Position numbers and translations under genes: made by a program
DNA from: Methanobacterium sp.
Lineage (GTDB): Archaea; Methanobacteriota; Methanobacteria; Methanobacteriales; Methanobacteriaceae
Length of the DNA stretch: 18,300 bases
Assembly: GCA_019084405.1 (NCBI GenBank)
Contig: JAHRFX010000067.1
Coordinates: forward strand, 1 to 18,300
Direction: 5' to 3'
Shown here: positions 8,270-15,950 of the stretch, in pieces
How positions within the stretch are numbered: position 1 is the stretch's first letter
Layout of the letters: the number at the start of each line of letters is the position of its first letter
Notes under the pieces: generated by a model
Seen by the model: only the letters and a program-made list of their open reading frames with translations
Databases searched by the model: none
Told to the model about the DNA's origin: nothing

Positions 8270-8293
8270 TTTCAACCCCGGAGGATGTTGAAA
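8270..8293. repeat. Inverted repeat TTTCAAC / GTTGAAA between hdrA and glyA
   Basis: Perfect 7-bp arms (TTTCAAC at 8270-8276 and GTTGAAA at 8287-8293) flank a GC-rich 10-base loop, CCCGGAGGAT. It lies downstream of the hdrA terminator and upstream of the glyA promoter. It may be a backup terminator stem for hdrA, since the minus strand has a T10 run further on, or a regulator site for glyA. Confidence 0.4.
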
Positions 8294-8327
8294 GATATAA
8301 AATAAATACGTTTTAATTATATAATTC

Positions 8328-8354
8328 AAAAAAAAAAGGGAGATTGTGAATCCC
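8328..8354 (-). terminator. hdrA terminator (hairpin plus T10)
   Basis: On the minus strand a GGGATT...TCTCCC stem with a small bulge is followed directly by ten T residues, starting 4 bases after the hdrA stop. A second T-rich tract lies about 90 bases further on. This is the clearest terminator in the window. Confidence 0.7.
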
Positions 8355-8358
8355 GCGC

Positions 8359-10338
8359 TTATTTTGAGTTTTGTTCCATGGCTGCTTCAATTTGGGCCAT
8401 GATCTGATCGGTTTTGAAGTGTTGCTGGTCCATAGCTCCAGATGGACAGGCACCTACACAGGTTCCGCATCCTTTACATAGAGCCATATTAATGGCAGCC
8501 TGTTCATCTTCAATTTGTAGTGCACCATATGGGCATAGCTCAATACAGACTTCACATCCACCACAAACATCCAGATCGATAGTGGCCACAATAGGTTCAA
8601 TGGAAACTTCACCTTTGACCATAGGGATAGCTGCTCGAGCAGCTGCACCAGATGCTTGTGCTACAGCGTCAGGAATATCTTTAGGACCTTGTGATGTACC
8701 AGCGAGATATACTCCATCAGTTAAAGTGTCTACAGGTCTCAGTTTAGGGTGAGCTTCCATCAGAAATCCATCTGCAGATTTAGATAGACCAATTGTCTGT
8801 CTTAGTTCTTCAGATCCTTCAGGAGGTGTTAAACCTACACCTAAAACCACCATATCATATGCGTATTCAGTTATTTTTCCAATTAAAGTATCTTCTCCCC
8901 TTACAGTTAAGGTAAGGTCAGGGTTTTCAAGTACTTCAGCTGGTCGTCCTCGGATGAACTTGATTCCGTATTTTTCCTGGGATCGTTTGTAGAACTCTTC
9001 GAATCCTTTACCAAATGCTCGAATATCCATGTAGTAAAGAGCCACATCAGTATCTGGCATTTTATCCTTGATTAACTGAGCATTTTTCATAGCATACATA
9101 CAGCACACACGGGAACAGTATGGTTTACCCACCTGCTCATCCCGGGATCCTACACAATGGATGAAAGCTACGCTTTTTGGTTTCTCACCATCAGAAGGCT
9201 TAACTACTTTACCTTCAGTTGGACCTGATGCATTGATCTGCCTTTCCAGTTCCATACCAGTAATCACATTGGTGTGGTTTCCGTAACCGTATTCCAGTTT
9301 TTCAGTAGGGTCGTAAGGGTCGTAACCAGTGGCCACAATAATGGTACCTATATCCATTTCAATTTCTTCTGGTTCCTGGTCGTGCTTAACTGCTCCCCGT
9401 TCACAAATCTGGTCACAGAGTTTACATTCGATACAGTAATCCTTATCAATAGTTGCGCATAGTGGTACTGCTTGAGGGAATGGTATATAAGCCGCTTTAA
9501 CCATACCAATACCTTCATCGAAGTAGTTTGGCATTTCAATTGGGCATACTTCCACACATGATCCGCAACCCACACATACTTCTTCGTCTATGAATCGTGG
9601 TTTTTTCTCTACTTTTACTTTGAAGTTACCAATGTAACCATCCACTTGTTTTACTTCAGCATAGGTTATGAGCTCGATGTTTTCGTGCTTTCCTACATCC
9701 ACCATCTTAGGAGCAAGGATACACATGGAACAATCCAGGGTAGGGAACGTTTTATCCAGCTGCCCCATTCTTCCACCAATGGTAGGTTGTTTTTCTACCA
9801 TGTAGGTCTTGAATCCCATATCTGCTAAATCAAGTGCAGCCTGAATACCAGCTACTCCTCCTCCAATAACCATAGCTTTATTAGTTACACTTACTATGGA
9901 AGATTCTAGAGGTTCCAGTAATCTTGCCTTGGCTACTGCCATTCTAACTAAATCTTTAGCCTTTTCAGTAGCAGCTTCTGGTTCATTCATATGTACCCAG
10001 GAATCATGTTCCCGGATGTTAGCAAATTCAAAGAGATAAGGGTTCAGTCCAGCTTCTTCCACACATCTTCGGAAAGTTGGTTCGTGAAGACGAGGGGAAC
10101 AAGCAGCAACTACAACTCGGTTTATGCCCTTTTCTTTTATGTCTTTTTGAATTTCCATTTGTCCTGGGTCAGAACAGTAGTATTTGTTTTCATTAGCTAG
10201 AACCACATTTGGTAGAGACTTAGCGTATTCTTCAACTGCGGCAATATCTACAACACCACCGATGTTTATACCACAGTGACACACGTAAACTCCAATTTTT
10301 GGTTCTTCCATGGTTTCTTCTTTCTTTTCTTCTGCCAT
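8359..10338 (-). CDS. hdrA: CoB-CoM heterodisulfide reductase iron-sulfur subunit A
   Basis: FAD and iron-sulfur subunit of the soluble heterodisulfide reductase. In hydrogenotrophic methanogens it bifurcates electrons from the Mvh hydrogenase to ferredoxin and, through HdrBC, to the CoM-S-S-CoB heterodisulfide. The 659 residues show the N-terminal Cys domain (YVCHCGINIGG at 18-28, C55, C80), the FAD fold GGGVAGIQAALD at 159-170, IGGRMGQLDKTFP with C203/C206, an inserted ferredoxin domain (C255-C265 CVGCGSCVEVCP and C302-C312 CIECKLCDQIC) and a C-terminal two-cluster ferredoxin (C592-C602 and C621-C631). The residues after YYC at 53-55 show that cysteine, not selenocysteine, is used. The ATG at 10338 has a perfect GGTGAT ribosome site. 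hdrBC and mvh genes are not adjacent, as is usual in this order. It stands alone with a strong promoter and terminator. Confidence 0.97.
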   Translation of the reverse strand: MAEEKKEETMEEPKIGVYVCHCGINIGGVVDIAAVEEYAKSLPNVVLANENKYYCSDPGQMEIQKDIKEKGINRVVVAACSPRLHEPTFRRCVEEAGLNPYLFEFANIREHDSWVHMNEPEAATEKAKDLVRMAVAKARLLEPLESSIVSVTNKAMVIGGGVAGIQAALDLADMGFKTYMVEKQPTIGGRMGQLDKTFPTLDCSMCILAPKMVDVGKHENIELITYAEVKQVDGYIGNFKVKVEKKPRFIDEEVCVGCGSCVEVCPIEMPNYFDEGIGMVKAAYIPFPQAVPLCATIDKDYCIECKLCDQICERGAVKHDQEPEEIEMDIGTIIVATGYDPYDPTEKLEYGYGNHTNVITGMELERQINASGPTEGKVVKPSDGEKPKSVAFIHCVGSRDEQVGKPYCSRVCCMYAMKNAQLIKDKMPDTDVALYYMDIRAFGKGFEEFYKRSQEKYGIKFIRGRPAEVLENPDLTLTVRGEDTLIGKITEYAYDMVVLGVGLTPPEGSEELRQTIGLSKSADGFLMEAHPKLRPVDTLTDGVYLAGTSQGPKDIPDAVAQASGAAARAAIPMVKGEVSIEPIVATIDLDVCGGCEVCIELCPYGALQIEDEQAAINMALCKGCGTCVGACPSGAMDQQHFKTDQIMAQIEAAMEQNSK

Positions 10339-10372
10339 TAGATCACCTTGTACAAGTTGATAAAATCTAATT

Positions 10373-10389
10373 TAAACTATAATAGTTTA
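10373..10389. promoter_or_regulatory. 17-bp palindrome in the hdrA leader
   Basis: TAAACTAT-A-ATAGTTTA is a perfect 8+1+8 palindrome. It lies about 35-50 bases upstream of the hdrA ATG and just downstream of the predicted transcript start, a classic position for a repressor operator in archaea. Alternatively it could be a small RNA hairpin in the leader. Confidence 0.4.
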
Positions 10390-10413
10390 GATGATTAAGG
10401 TGTATCACACACA

Positions 10414-10422
10414 CATATAAAG
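10414..10422 (-). promoter_or_regulatory. TATA box of hdrA
   Basis: The minus strand reads GAAATCTTTATATG: a purine-rich BRE-like stretch followed by TTTATATG, the best match to a methanogen promoter in the window. It predicts a start near 10392 and a leader of about 55 bases, as expected for a highly expressed methanogenesis gene. Confidence 0.6.
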
Positions 10423-10423
10423 A

Positions 10424-10965
10424 TTTCTATCAAAAATTTTGAGTAAAGTATATATATTAGAAATTTTTTTAAAAAATCAAGCGATATATAATGCTCTAAA
10501 AAATTTTTAAAATGATTATGGACGGTCAGATTAATTTTAAATAATTATAATTATTATTATTCGTATTTAAAGCATTAAGAAAAGGTTATATTTAGATAAA
10601 TATGGAATTTTTTTAATTATAATTTCCCCCATAAAATACATATAATGATATAAAATAGAAATTTGTTTATGATTACTGCTTATGGTTATAGTGAATTAAA
10701 TGATCATCTCACTACCTGGTTATGAAAATCATTCCAGATGATTAAAAAGAAGTTATACATAGCCCTGCGCTGGTTTATACCACCATTATAATAATCGAAA
10801 ACCGATTTTCAGTGCAGTTAATAAGTAGAATGAAAAAATGAAAATTATTTTGATTTTTTTGGGGCAATTATACTAAAAAGGATTTTAGTCAGTAGTGGCC
10901 GTTCATGTTGCAGCTAGAATACTTTAATTTTTTAGAAATTGCGGAGAGAATTTTTTAAAATTTCA
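10424..10965. other. Long non-coding spacer upstream of hdrA
   Basis: About 540 bases between the AEC gene stop and the hdrA promoter contain no convincing ORF on either strand. Most is low-complexity AT with TATA-like strings at 10449-10461 and 10483-10496. The exception is 10727-10807, which is less AT-rich and packs three short inverted repeats: AATCAT/ATGATT (10727-10743), TGGT/ACCA (10771-10782) and AATCG/CGATT (10793-10807). This part could encode a small RNA or hold regulator sites. T tracts on the minus strand just below 10965 could terminate the AEC transcript. Confidence 0.4.
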
Positions 10966-11874
10966 CTAAATCAAAGCTAAAACTAAGGGTAGAGTTAATA
11001 AACTCAGAATTGTACTTAAAAACACACAGGCTGCGGTCAATTTTAAATCAAGATCATAATTTATGGCCAGTACCATGGATAACATGGCAGAAGGCATAGC
11101 GGCCTGTATTATAGTAACATTCCGTTCTAATCCAGTCATTCCTACTATTAAAACAATTATGAATGCTATAACAGGGGATATGATTAATCGAATAAAACTG
11201 GCCATGGCGGCAGATTCAAAATGTTCTTTTATTCCTTTAAATTCTAAAGATAAGCCAAGAGAAATCATTATTAATGGTATGGCTGCTCCAGAAAGATATT
11301 TAAGGACATCATCTGCCATAAAGCCCAGAGAAATTGCAAAATAATTGGCTACTATACCCAGAATTATCCCCCATAGAGGAGGGAAGATCAGGGCCCTTTT
11401 GAGAATGTCCTGATATCTTCCTCCAAAAATGAAAAGTAGTATTATCCCAAATCCAATAAAAACCAGTATGGAACCCATGTCATAAAATATGGCCCTTACC
11501 AGTCCATCCCCTCCAAAGACCCCCAAAGCAATAGGATATCCTAAGAAACCTGAATTAAGCATGGCAGAAGGTATTATAATACTCCATCTGGTTTTTTCAG
11601 GAAATCTTTTTATTTTGGTCCAGAAATAGGCCAGACCACCGGTAATTGCAGCTACCATGATGCACACCAGTGGTATGGGGGTAAGTGATGGCAGTACAGA
11701 TAAGTCAGCATGGTACATGGCCAGGAAAATCATAGAGGGAATGGCCACATTTACCACTATTTTATTTAAGGATTGGGCATCTCCTGCCTTTAAAATACCC
11801 CAACGCCTCATTAAATATCCCATGATTACCATTACTATTATGGAAAGTATGGTTTCTACTGAACTCAGATTCAT
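10966..11874 (-). CDS. AEC-family (auxin efflux carrier-like) permease
   Basis: A 302-residue inner-membrane protein with about ten hydrophobic segments (roughly 8-26, 38-56, 64-86, 97-120, 128-151, 161-183, 189-210, 222-247, 252-272 and 280-302). The pattern is that of PF03547 (Mem_trans), with a helix-breaking NSGFLGYP at 107-114 in the first half and GAAIPLIMISLGLSL (196-210) and QAAMPSAML (257-265) in the second half. Prokaryotic members export or import small carboxylates such as malate or malonate; the substrate here cannot be told from sequence. The ATG at 11874 follows GAGGGA. It lies 191 bp downstream of radA on the same strand, so it is probably a separate unit or reached by read-through. 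Neighbours give no clue to the substrate. Confidence 0.92.
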   Translation of the reverse strand: MNLSSVETILSIIVMVIMGYLMRRWGILKAGDAQSLNKIVVNVAIPSMIFLAMYHADLSVLPSLTPIPLVCIMVAAITGGLAYFWTKIKRFPEKTRWSIIIPSAMLNSGFLGYPIALGVFGGDGLVRAIFYDMGSILVFIGFGIILLFIFGGRYQDILKRALIFPPLWGIILGIVANYFAISLGFMADDVLKYLSGAAIPLIMISLGLSLEFKGIKEHFESAAMASFIRLIISPVIAFIIVLIVGMTGLERNVTIIQAAMPSAMLSMVLAINYDLDLKLTAACVFLSTILSLLTLPLVLALI

Positions 11875-12065
11875 TAAGTTCCCTCAAAAATACTATAGAT
11901 TTAACATCTTTAACTGCACATGGAAATATTTTATCAAACATAGTAAATCTGAAAAATTAGTGTTTAATTTAAATTACATCTGGAAATTAGCCGGTTTTTT
12001 AACAGGTTTAATCCTTAAAAAATCCTATATTCAAAAAATAGCTGGAAAAAATGAGTTGGAGAGTA

Positions 12066-13001
12066 TTAGTCAATAATACCCTCAGTAGTAATTTTGAATA
12101 CACTTTCACCTTCTGGAAGGTGAGGACTGTCCACCAGTCGGGCAATTCTCTTTCCAGCTAATCCTTTTTTGAGCCATATCCTGTAAGTAGCTGCGTGACC
12201 CAATACATGACCTCCAATAGCCTTGGTAGGGCTTCCGAAGAAAGCATCAGGACGTGCCTGTACCTGATTGGTAACAAAAACCGCAGTGTTATAAGTATTG
12301 GCAATATTCTGTAAAGTGTGTAAATGCTGGTTTAATTTTTGCTGACGATTAGCCAGTGATTCCCGACCTACATATTCTGCCCGGAAATGAGCAGTTAAAG
12401 AATCAACTATGAGTAAGCGAATATTAACTCCGCTTTGAATCAGTTCATTTACTTTTTCCGCCATTAATATTTGATGGTTGGAGTTAAAAGCCCGGGCAAT
12501 GTGTATTTTTTTTAGAACCTCTTCGATATCCAGTTCAAATCCGTTGGCAATTTGTTCTATTCTTTCTGGACGGAAGGTATTTTCAGTATCAATGAACACA
12601 CATTCTGCATCAAGTCCTCCTTTTTCTGGAGGTAGCTGGATAGTTACTGCAAGTTCGTGAGATATCTGACTTTTTCCTGATCCAAACTCTCCAAATACTT
12701 CAGTAATGGCCTGGGTTTCAATACCTCCTCCAATTAGTTCATTGAAAGCTTCGCTGCCCACAGTAATACGACCCACGTCTTTACGTCTTTCCATAACATC
12801 CAGCGCAGTTTCAAAATCAATTTGTTCTGCTTTTCGAGCAGCCTCAATTACTTTATCAGCTACACCCTCACCAATTTCAGCCTTAACAGCTAATTCTTTT
12901 CCAGTAGCCGTAGCCAGCCTCATCATATCTCCAAATCCAGCATCACGAAGTTTTTGAGCAGTTTTTTCTCCTACATTTGGTAAATCTTCAAGTTCCACCA
13001 T
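12066..13001 (-). CDS. radA: DNA repair and recombination protein RadA
   Basis: Archaeal Rad51/RecA-type recombinase that forms ATP-dependent filaments on single-stranded DNA and carries out strand exchange. The 311 residues show an N-terminal helix-hairpin-helix domain (residues 5-60, LPNVGEKTAQKL), Walker A GEFGSGKS at 104-111, Walker B LLIVD at 196-200, an L1/L2 region around 210-262 and the conserved NQVQARPDAFFG. No intein interrupts the gene, although radA is a known intein site in some archaea. The start at 13001 has GGGGAGA upstream and gives the standard short RadA N-terminus. It lies 40 bp downstream of the RPA gene, forming a recombination operon. T tracts just beyond the stop on the minus strand may end the transcript. 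Confidence 0.97.
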   Translation of the reverse strand: MVELEDLPNVGEKTAQKLRDAGFGDMMRLATATGKELAVKAEIGEGVADKVIEAARKAEQIDFETALDVMERRKDVGRITVGSEAFNELIGGGIETQAITEVFGEFGSGKSQISHELAVTIQLPPEKGGLDAECVFIDTENTFRPERIEQIANGFELDIEEVLKKIHIARAFNSNHQILMAEKVNELIQSGVNIRLLIVDSLTAHFRAEYVGRESLANRQQKLNQHLHTLQNIANTYNTAVFVTNQVQARPDAFFGSPTKAIGGHVLGHAATYRIWLKKGLAGKRIARLVDSPHLPEGESVFKITTEGIID

Positions 13002-13041
13002 TATAATCTCCCCTGATTCATTTGATAATGCCCATTAAAAT

Positions 13042-15417
13042 TTATAACTCTATTTTAACAATTTTTTTAGGATTTAGCCTTACTTCTTCGTTGTATTCAT
13101 CGAAATTAGCATCTCCAATGATTGTTATGTTTCTGCCATTTAAATCTTCAACTTTGTCCTCTAAAGCACCTTCATCGGCACTTTTAGCAATTACATCTGC
13201 CACCTCTTGAGTGCTCATTTCCAGGAGTTTTTCAGCCTGTTTACCAAAGAAAGTAACTCTTATATCTCCTGTATCGTCCTCAATCCGGGCTGGTACCATA
13301 AGCAGGTAGCGGGGTTCATCTGTTTCTTCACCACAAAAGTCACATATATAATCCTCTTCAGAAGATTCCAGGCGATTATTACAGTTAGGGCAACGGTATG
13401 ATAAAATTCTTCCACCAAATGCGTCGGTAAGTTCTCCAGAAATTTTTACATTACGGTCTTCTTCTTCTAGATTTTCTATGGATTTAGGAGTATAAATCAT
13501 GTCCTCTAATTCTTTAAAGGTGGGTAATGATCCCATATCTTTATCTTTAGCCGGGTTAATTTGAGTATTTCTACCTAGAGATAGTTCCAGATGATCATTT
13601 CGGAATTTTACCTGGGGATTTTCAATACGAATGGCATCCCCTATATTTAATGGAATTTCAGCCTTATCATCCCATAATGAAGCCCTTATGGATCCGGTGT
13701 CGTCTCCTATTTCCATGGAACGAACTATTCCCGGACTTCCATCATCTCTCTGAAATTCATTAGGATCATAAAGGTCAATTACACGTGCCACCAGCCTTAA
13801 GTTTCGATCATCTTCTTCCAGGTCATCTATCTTTTTAGTGGTATAGATGATGTCTTCCAGTTCTTCAAAGGAAGGTAGTTCCTTTAAATCATCTTTTTGA
13901 GGTTCCAGTACCCTTGAAGTTTTACCTATACTTAAGTCCACACTGTATAGGCCTAATTTAGTTCTAGCATTTTCTATTCGAATTGCTTCACCTATTTTAA
14001 GGCCGGTATGGGCTTTATCATCCCAGAATGATATTCGAACCACCCCGGTCTCATCAGCAATATCTGCTGAACGGACCAATCCCGTGGTTCCGTCTTCTCT
14101 CTGGAATTCTCGGGGTTCATTTACACTTACTATACGCCCCACAATATCTATTTCTTCCCCTTCCTCCTGGATATCAACAATGTTGCCTATTTTAACTGGT
14201 TCCAAATGTTTTTTGTATTCGTTAAGTAATTCCACCAGTTTTTTATCAGATTCAGGGTTTATGACTATTCTGCTATTCCAGTTAGTGTTTATGCGGTATC
14301 CTTCTGCGGCATATTCATCAAATTCCACATTTCCCCCCATGATTTTTAGAATATCACCCTTATTGATATTTAAAGAGGTATCATCGTTCCATAGAGTAAC
14401 CCTTATCTTTCCCGTATCATCTGCAATTTCAATGGATTTTACGGATCCTGCAGATCCATCTGATCTTTCAAAAGTAATGGGATCCTGTACCTTGGTTACC
14501 AATCCAATTACACTGATGTCCTTTTTTTCGTGAGCATCCCCGATTTTAAACATTTTTTCTTCAATTTCAGGGACATCATAATCTCCTTTTATAATTCGGC
14601 CCACCCATGAATGACTGAGAGATATGTCACCATCTCTGCTTCGGCTTTGTGCCCCTAAAATTTTCACTGCGTCGTTTTCCTGGAGATCCAGGTCTTTTAT
14701 CAGATCCGTGTCCCGGTTCCAGAGAGTGTAGGTAATTTGTCCGGTTTCATCCTGAAGTTCAAGAGAAGCCACTTTACCCTCATTTCCATCCCTATCAAAG
14801 GTCCTGATTCTGGAAATGCGCACTATTCGGACTATAAGATTTACTTCCTGGTCTTCTTCAATAGAGTTGATGGGAGTTATTTCTTCATGGTAAGCAGGTA
14901 AATTAGAATTATCGTCATCAATTACTTCAATGGTTGATCTGGGTTGCAGATGGATTTCTATTCTTCCCTTATACCCTTCCTTTACACTTACCCCATCGAT
15001 GTGGATTACATCCCCTTCTTTAATTTTTTTTAGTAGTTTGATGTTTTCTGTCCAGAAAACTATCCTGGCTTCTCCTGTTTCATCAGAAACTACCAGGTTG
15101 GCTACTTTACCCTCTTTTCCTTTGCGGGTGGTAAATTTTTTAGGATTTGAAATCTGCATTACCCTTCCCATGAGTTTCAGATTATCGGCACCTATTTCCA
15201 TCTTGGCTATTTTATCCATTTTATGATCTTTTTTATCTGCAAGGGGTTCATTTTTTTCTTTAATGAATTCAGCCACTATCATACGGGCCATATCAATATC
15301 ATTCATGAAGCTTACATCTTCATATTCTTTTTTCATTCCTTCCATTCGCTTAAGGAATTCCTCTTGGGAGATTTTATCCTTGATTTTAAGGTATTCCTGC
15401 TGTATTTCCTTATTCAT
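13042..15417 (-). CDS. Replication protein A, single-chain, six OB folds plus zinc finger
   Basis: Single-stranded DNA-binding protein for replication, recombination and repair. Its 791 residues carry six OB-fold units at about 75-160, 192-277, 300-388, 422-505, 540-622 and 655-790. Five show the recurring core pattern xFxRxDGxxGxVxSxxIxDxTGxIRxxLWdd. The sixth contains a zinc finger with C676, C679, C692 and C695. An acidic linker starting LP(S/T)F and ending DRN occurs before OB5 (514-540) and before OB6 (631-657), with 18 of 27 residues identical, indicating internal duplication. The first 75 residues are helical and charged. The ATG at 15417 follows GAGGGA. It is the first gene of an RPA-radA operon, with a TATA box bracketed by an inverted repeat. 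Methanobacteriales are known for an RPA in which all OB folds sit on one chain. Confidence 0.94.
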   Translation of the reverse strand: MNKEIQQEYLKIKDKISQEEFLKRMEGMKKEYEDVSFMNDIDMARMIVAEFIKEKNEPLADKKDHKMDKIAKMEIGADNLKLMGRVMQISNPKKFTTRKGKEGKVANLVVSDETGEARIVFWTENIKLLKKIKEGDVIHIDGVSVKEGYKGRIEIHLQPRSTIEVIDDDNSNLPAYHEEITPINSIEEDQEVNLIVRIVRISRIRTFDRDGNEGKVASLELQDETGQITYTLWNRDTDLIKDLDLQENDAVKILGAQSRSRDGDISLSHSWVGRIIKGDYDVPEIEEKMFKIGDAHEKKDISVIGLVTKVQDPITFERSDGSAGSVKSIEIADDTGKIRVTLWNDDTSLNINKGDILKIMGGNVEFDEYAAEGYRINTNWNSRIVINPESDKKLVELLNEYKKHLEPVKIGNIVDIQEEGEEIDIVGRIVSVNEPREFQREDGTTGLVRSADIADETGVVRISFWDDKAHTGLKIGEAIRIENARTKLGLYSVDLSIGKTSRVLEPQKDDLKELPSFEELEDIIYTTKKIDDLEEDDRNLRLVARVIDLYDPNEFQRDDGSPGIVRSMEIGDDTGSIRASLWDDKAEIPLNIGDAIRIENPQVKFRNDHLELSLGRNTQINPAKDKDMGSLPTFKELEDMIYTPKSIENLEEEDRNVKISGELTDAFGGRILSYRCPNCNNRLESSEEDYICDFCGEETDEPRYLLMVPARIEDDTGDIRVTFFGKQAEKLLEMSTQEVADVIAKSADEGALEDKVEDLNGRNITIIGDANFDEYNEEVRLNPKKIVKIEL

Positions 15418-15444
15418 TTGTATTCCCTCACTATAATGATATGA

Positions 15445-15474
15445 CTCACCTATATTATTTATAAACTTGGTGAG
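15445..15474. promoter_or_regulatory. RPA-radA promoter with TATA box inside an inverted repeat
   Basis: On the minus strand TTTATAAAT (15457-15465) is a TATA box about 40 bases before the RPA ATG, predicting a leader of about 15-20 bases that contains GAGGGA. Perfect 6-bp arms CTCACC (15445-15450) and GGTGAG (15469-15474) flank it with an 18-base spacer whose centre nearly coincides with the TATA centre. A dimeric regulator bound here would block TBP. GGTGAG also resembles a ribosome site, but no start codon follows it. Confidence 0.5.
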
Positions 15475-15662
15475 CTTTTGACAAGTAATAAATCATACCT
15501 GCTACCACTTGTAATTAAAAATAAGTATTACTAAGTATATAAATATTATTATTGAAATGGAGTTTATGATAAATTGTATGAGGTGACAATATAATCTGGA
15601 ATCGTGTCCATTAGATGGTTGCAGTAACATTTAAAAGCCTTAAATCATGCACCATGATAACT

Positions 15663-15691
15663 TATTTATAACATGAACATAGTTATAAATA
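15663..15691. promoter_or_regulatory. Perfect 10-bp inverted repeat with TATA-like arms upstream of leuC
   Basis: TATTTATAAC (15663-15672) and GTTATAAATA (15682-15691) are perfect inverted arms separated by 9 bases. The right arm continues as ATAAATAAAG and could serve as a + strand TATA box, giving a start near 15715 and a leuC leader of about 235 bases. It could instead be a dimer operator with a centre-to-centre spacing of about two helical turns. Confidence 0.45.
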
Positions 15692-15757
15692 TAAATAAAG
15701 AAACTTTTTTAAAATAATATATTTAGTGCCTTTTATGTGGATTTTTAAGTTTAAAAT

Positions 15758-15810
15758 CCAGAATAACTCAGGGATTATTTGCTGGTTTGAGCTCGGGATT
15801 TTAATTCCGA
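15758..15810 (+). promoter_or_regulatory. Two adjacent hairpin/palindrome elements upstream of leuC
   Basis: The first is a 9-bp stem CCAG-AATAA / TTATT-(TG)-CTGG (15758-15785) with a 2-base bulge and an 8-base loop. Eight bases later, TCGGGATT-TT-AATTCCGA (15793-15810) is an 8-bp near-palindrome with one G-T pair. The 2-base centre makes the second better as a DNA site than as an RNA hairpin. Both lie 140-195 bases before leuC and would be in the leader if transcription starts at the upstream TATA candidate. Confidence 0.35.
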
Positions 15811-15898
15811 TGCAATTGATTAAAGCTGGAAGTAATTTCACTGCAGATAAGTTTTTAGTCCTTAGAATTTCCATTTGCGATTTTTATGATTTAAATGG

Positions 15899-15908
15899 GA
15901 TATAATTT
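15899..15908 (+). promoter_or_regulatory. Proximal leuC TATA box
   Basis: GATATAATTT lies about 45 bases before the leuC ATG and predicts a start near 15928, just ahead of the AGGAGG ribosome site. It is the simplest promoter for the leu cluster. Confidence 0.4.
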
Positions 15909-15950
15909 GAAAATAAAAATTATAGTTAGAGTATAATAGGAGGATTATGC

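Larger units (their letters stand above)
15475..15950. other. Non-coding region upstream of leuC
   Basis: About 475 bases between the RPA promoter and leuC have no convincing ORF; the minus-strand frame at 15683-15874 has no ribosome site or recognisable features. The region holds the leuC promoter elements and inverted repeats listed separately, plus weaker repeats at 15481-15512 (ACAAGT/ACTTGT) and 15608-15618 (CCAT/ATGG). Its length suggests multiple regulator sites or a long leader. Confidence 0.45.

Noticed and set aside
10174..10176. Possible selenocysteine codon in hdrA
   Set aside because: The relevant codon in YYCSDPG reads as Cys and the frame has no internal stop; Sec-containing HdrA is known from Methanococcus, not seen here.
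11657..12076. Open + strand frame of 139 codons across the AEC start and the spacer to radA
   Set aside because: Most of it is antisense to the AEC permease, there is no ribosome site at its ATG, and the product has no recognisable domain; the AEC frame has clear family motifs.
14084..14533. Open + strand frame of 149 codons inside RPA
   Set aside because: Antisense shadow of OB-fold coding sequence; Ser/Thr/Pro/Ile-rich composition typical of reverse frames.
12066..15417. Intein in radA or RPA
   Set aside because: Both proteins have normal uninterrupted family structure across the Walker and OB motifs.
15683..15874. Minus-strand frame of 63 codons in the RPA-leuC spacer
   Set aside because: No ribosome binding site, no recognisable motif and AT-rich random-looking composition; it overlaps the leuC upstream repeats.
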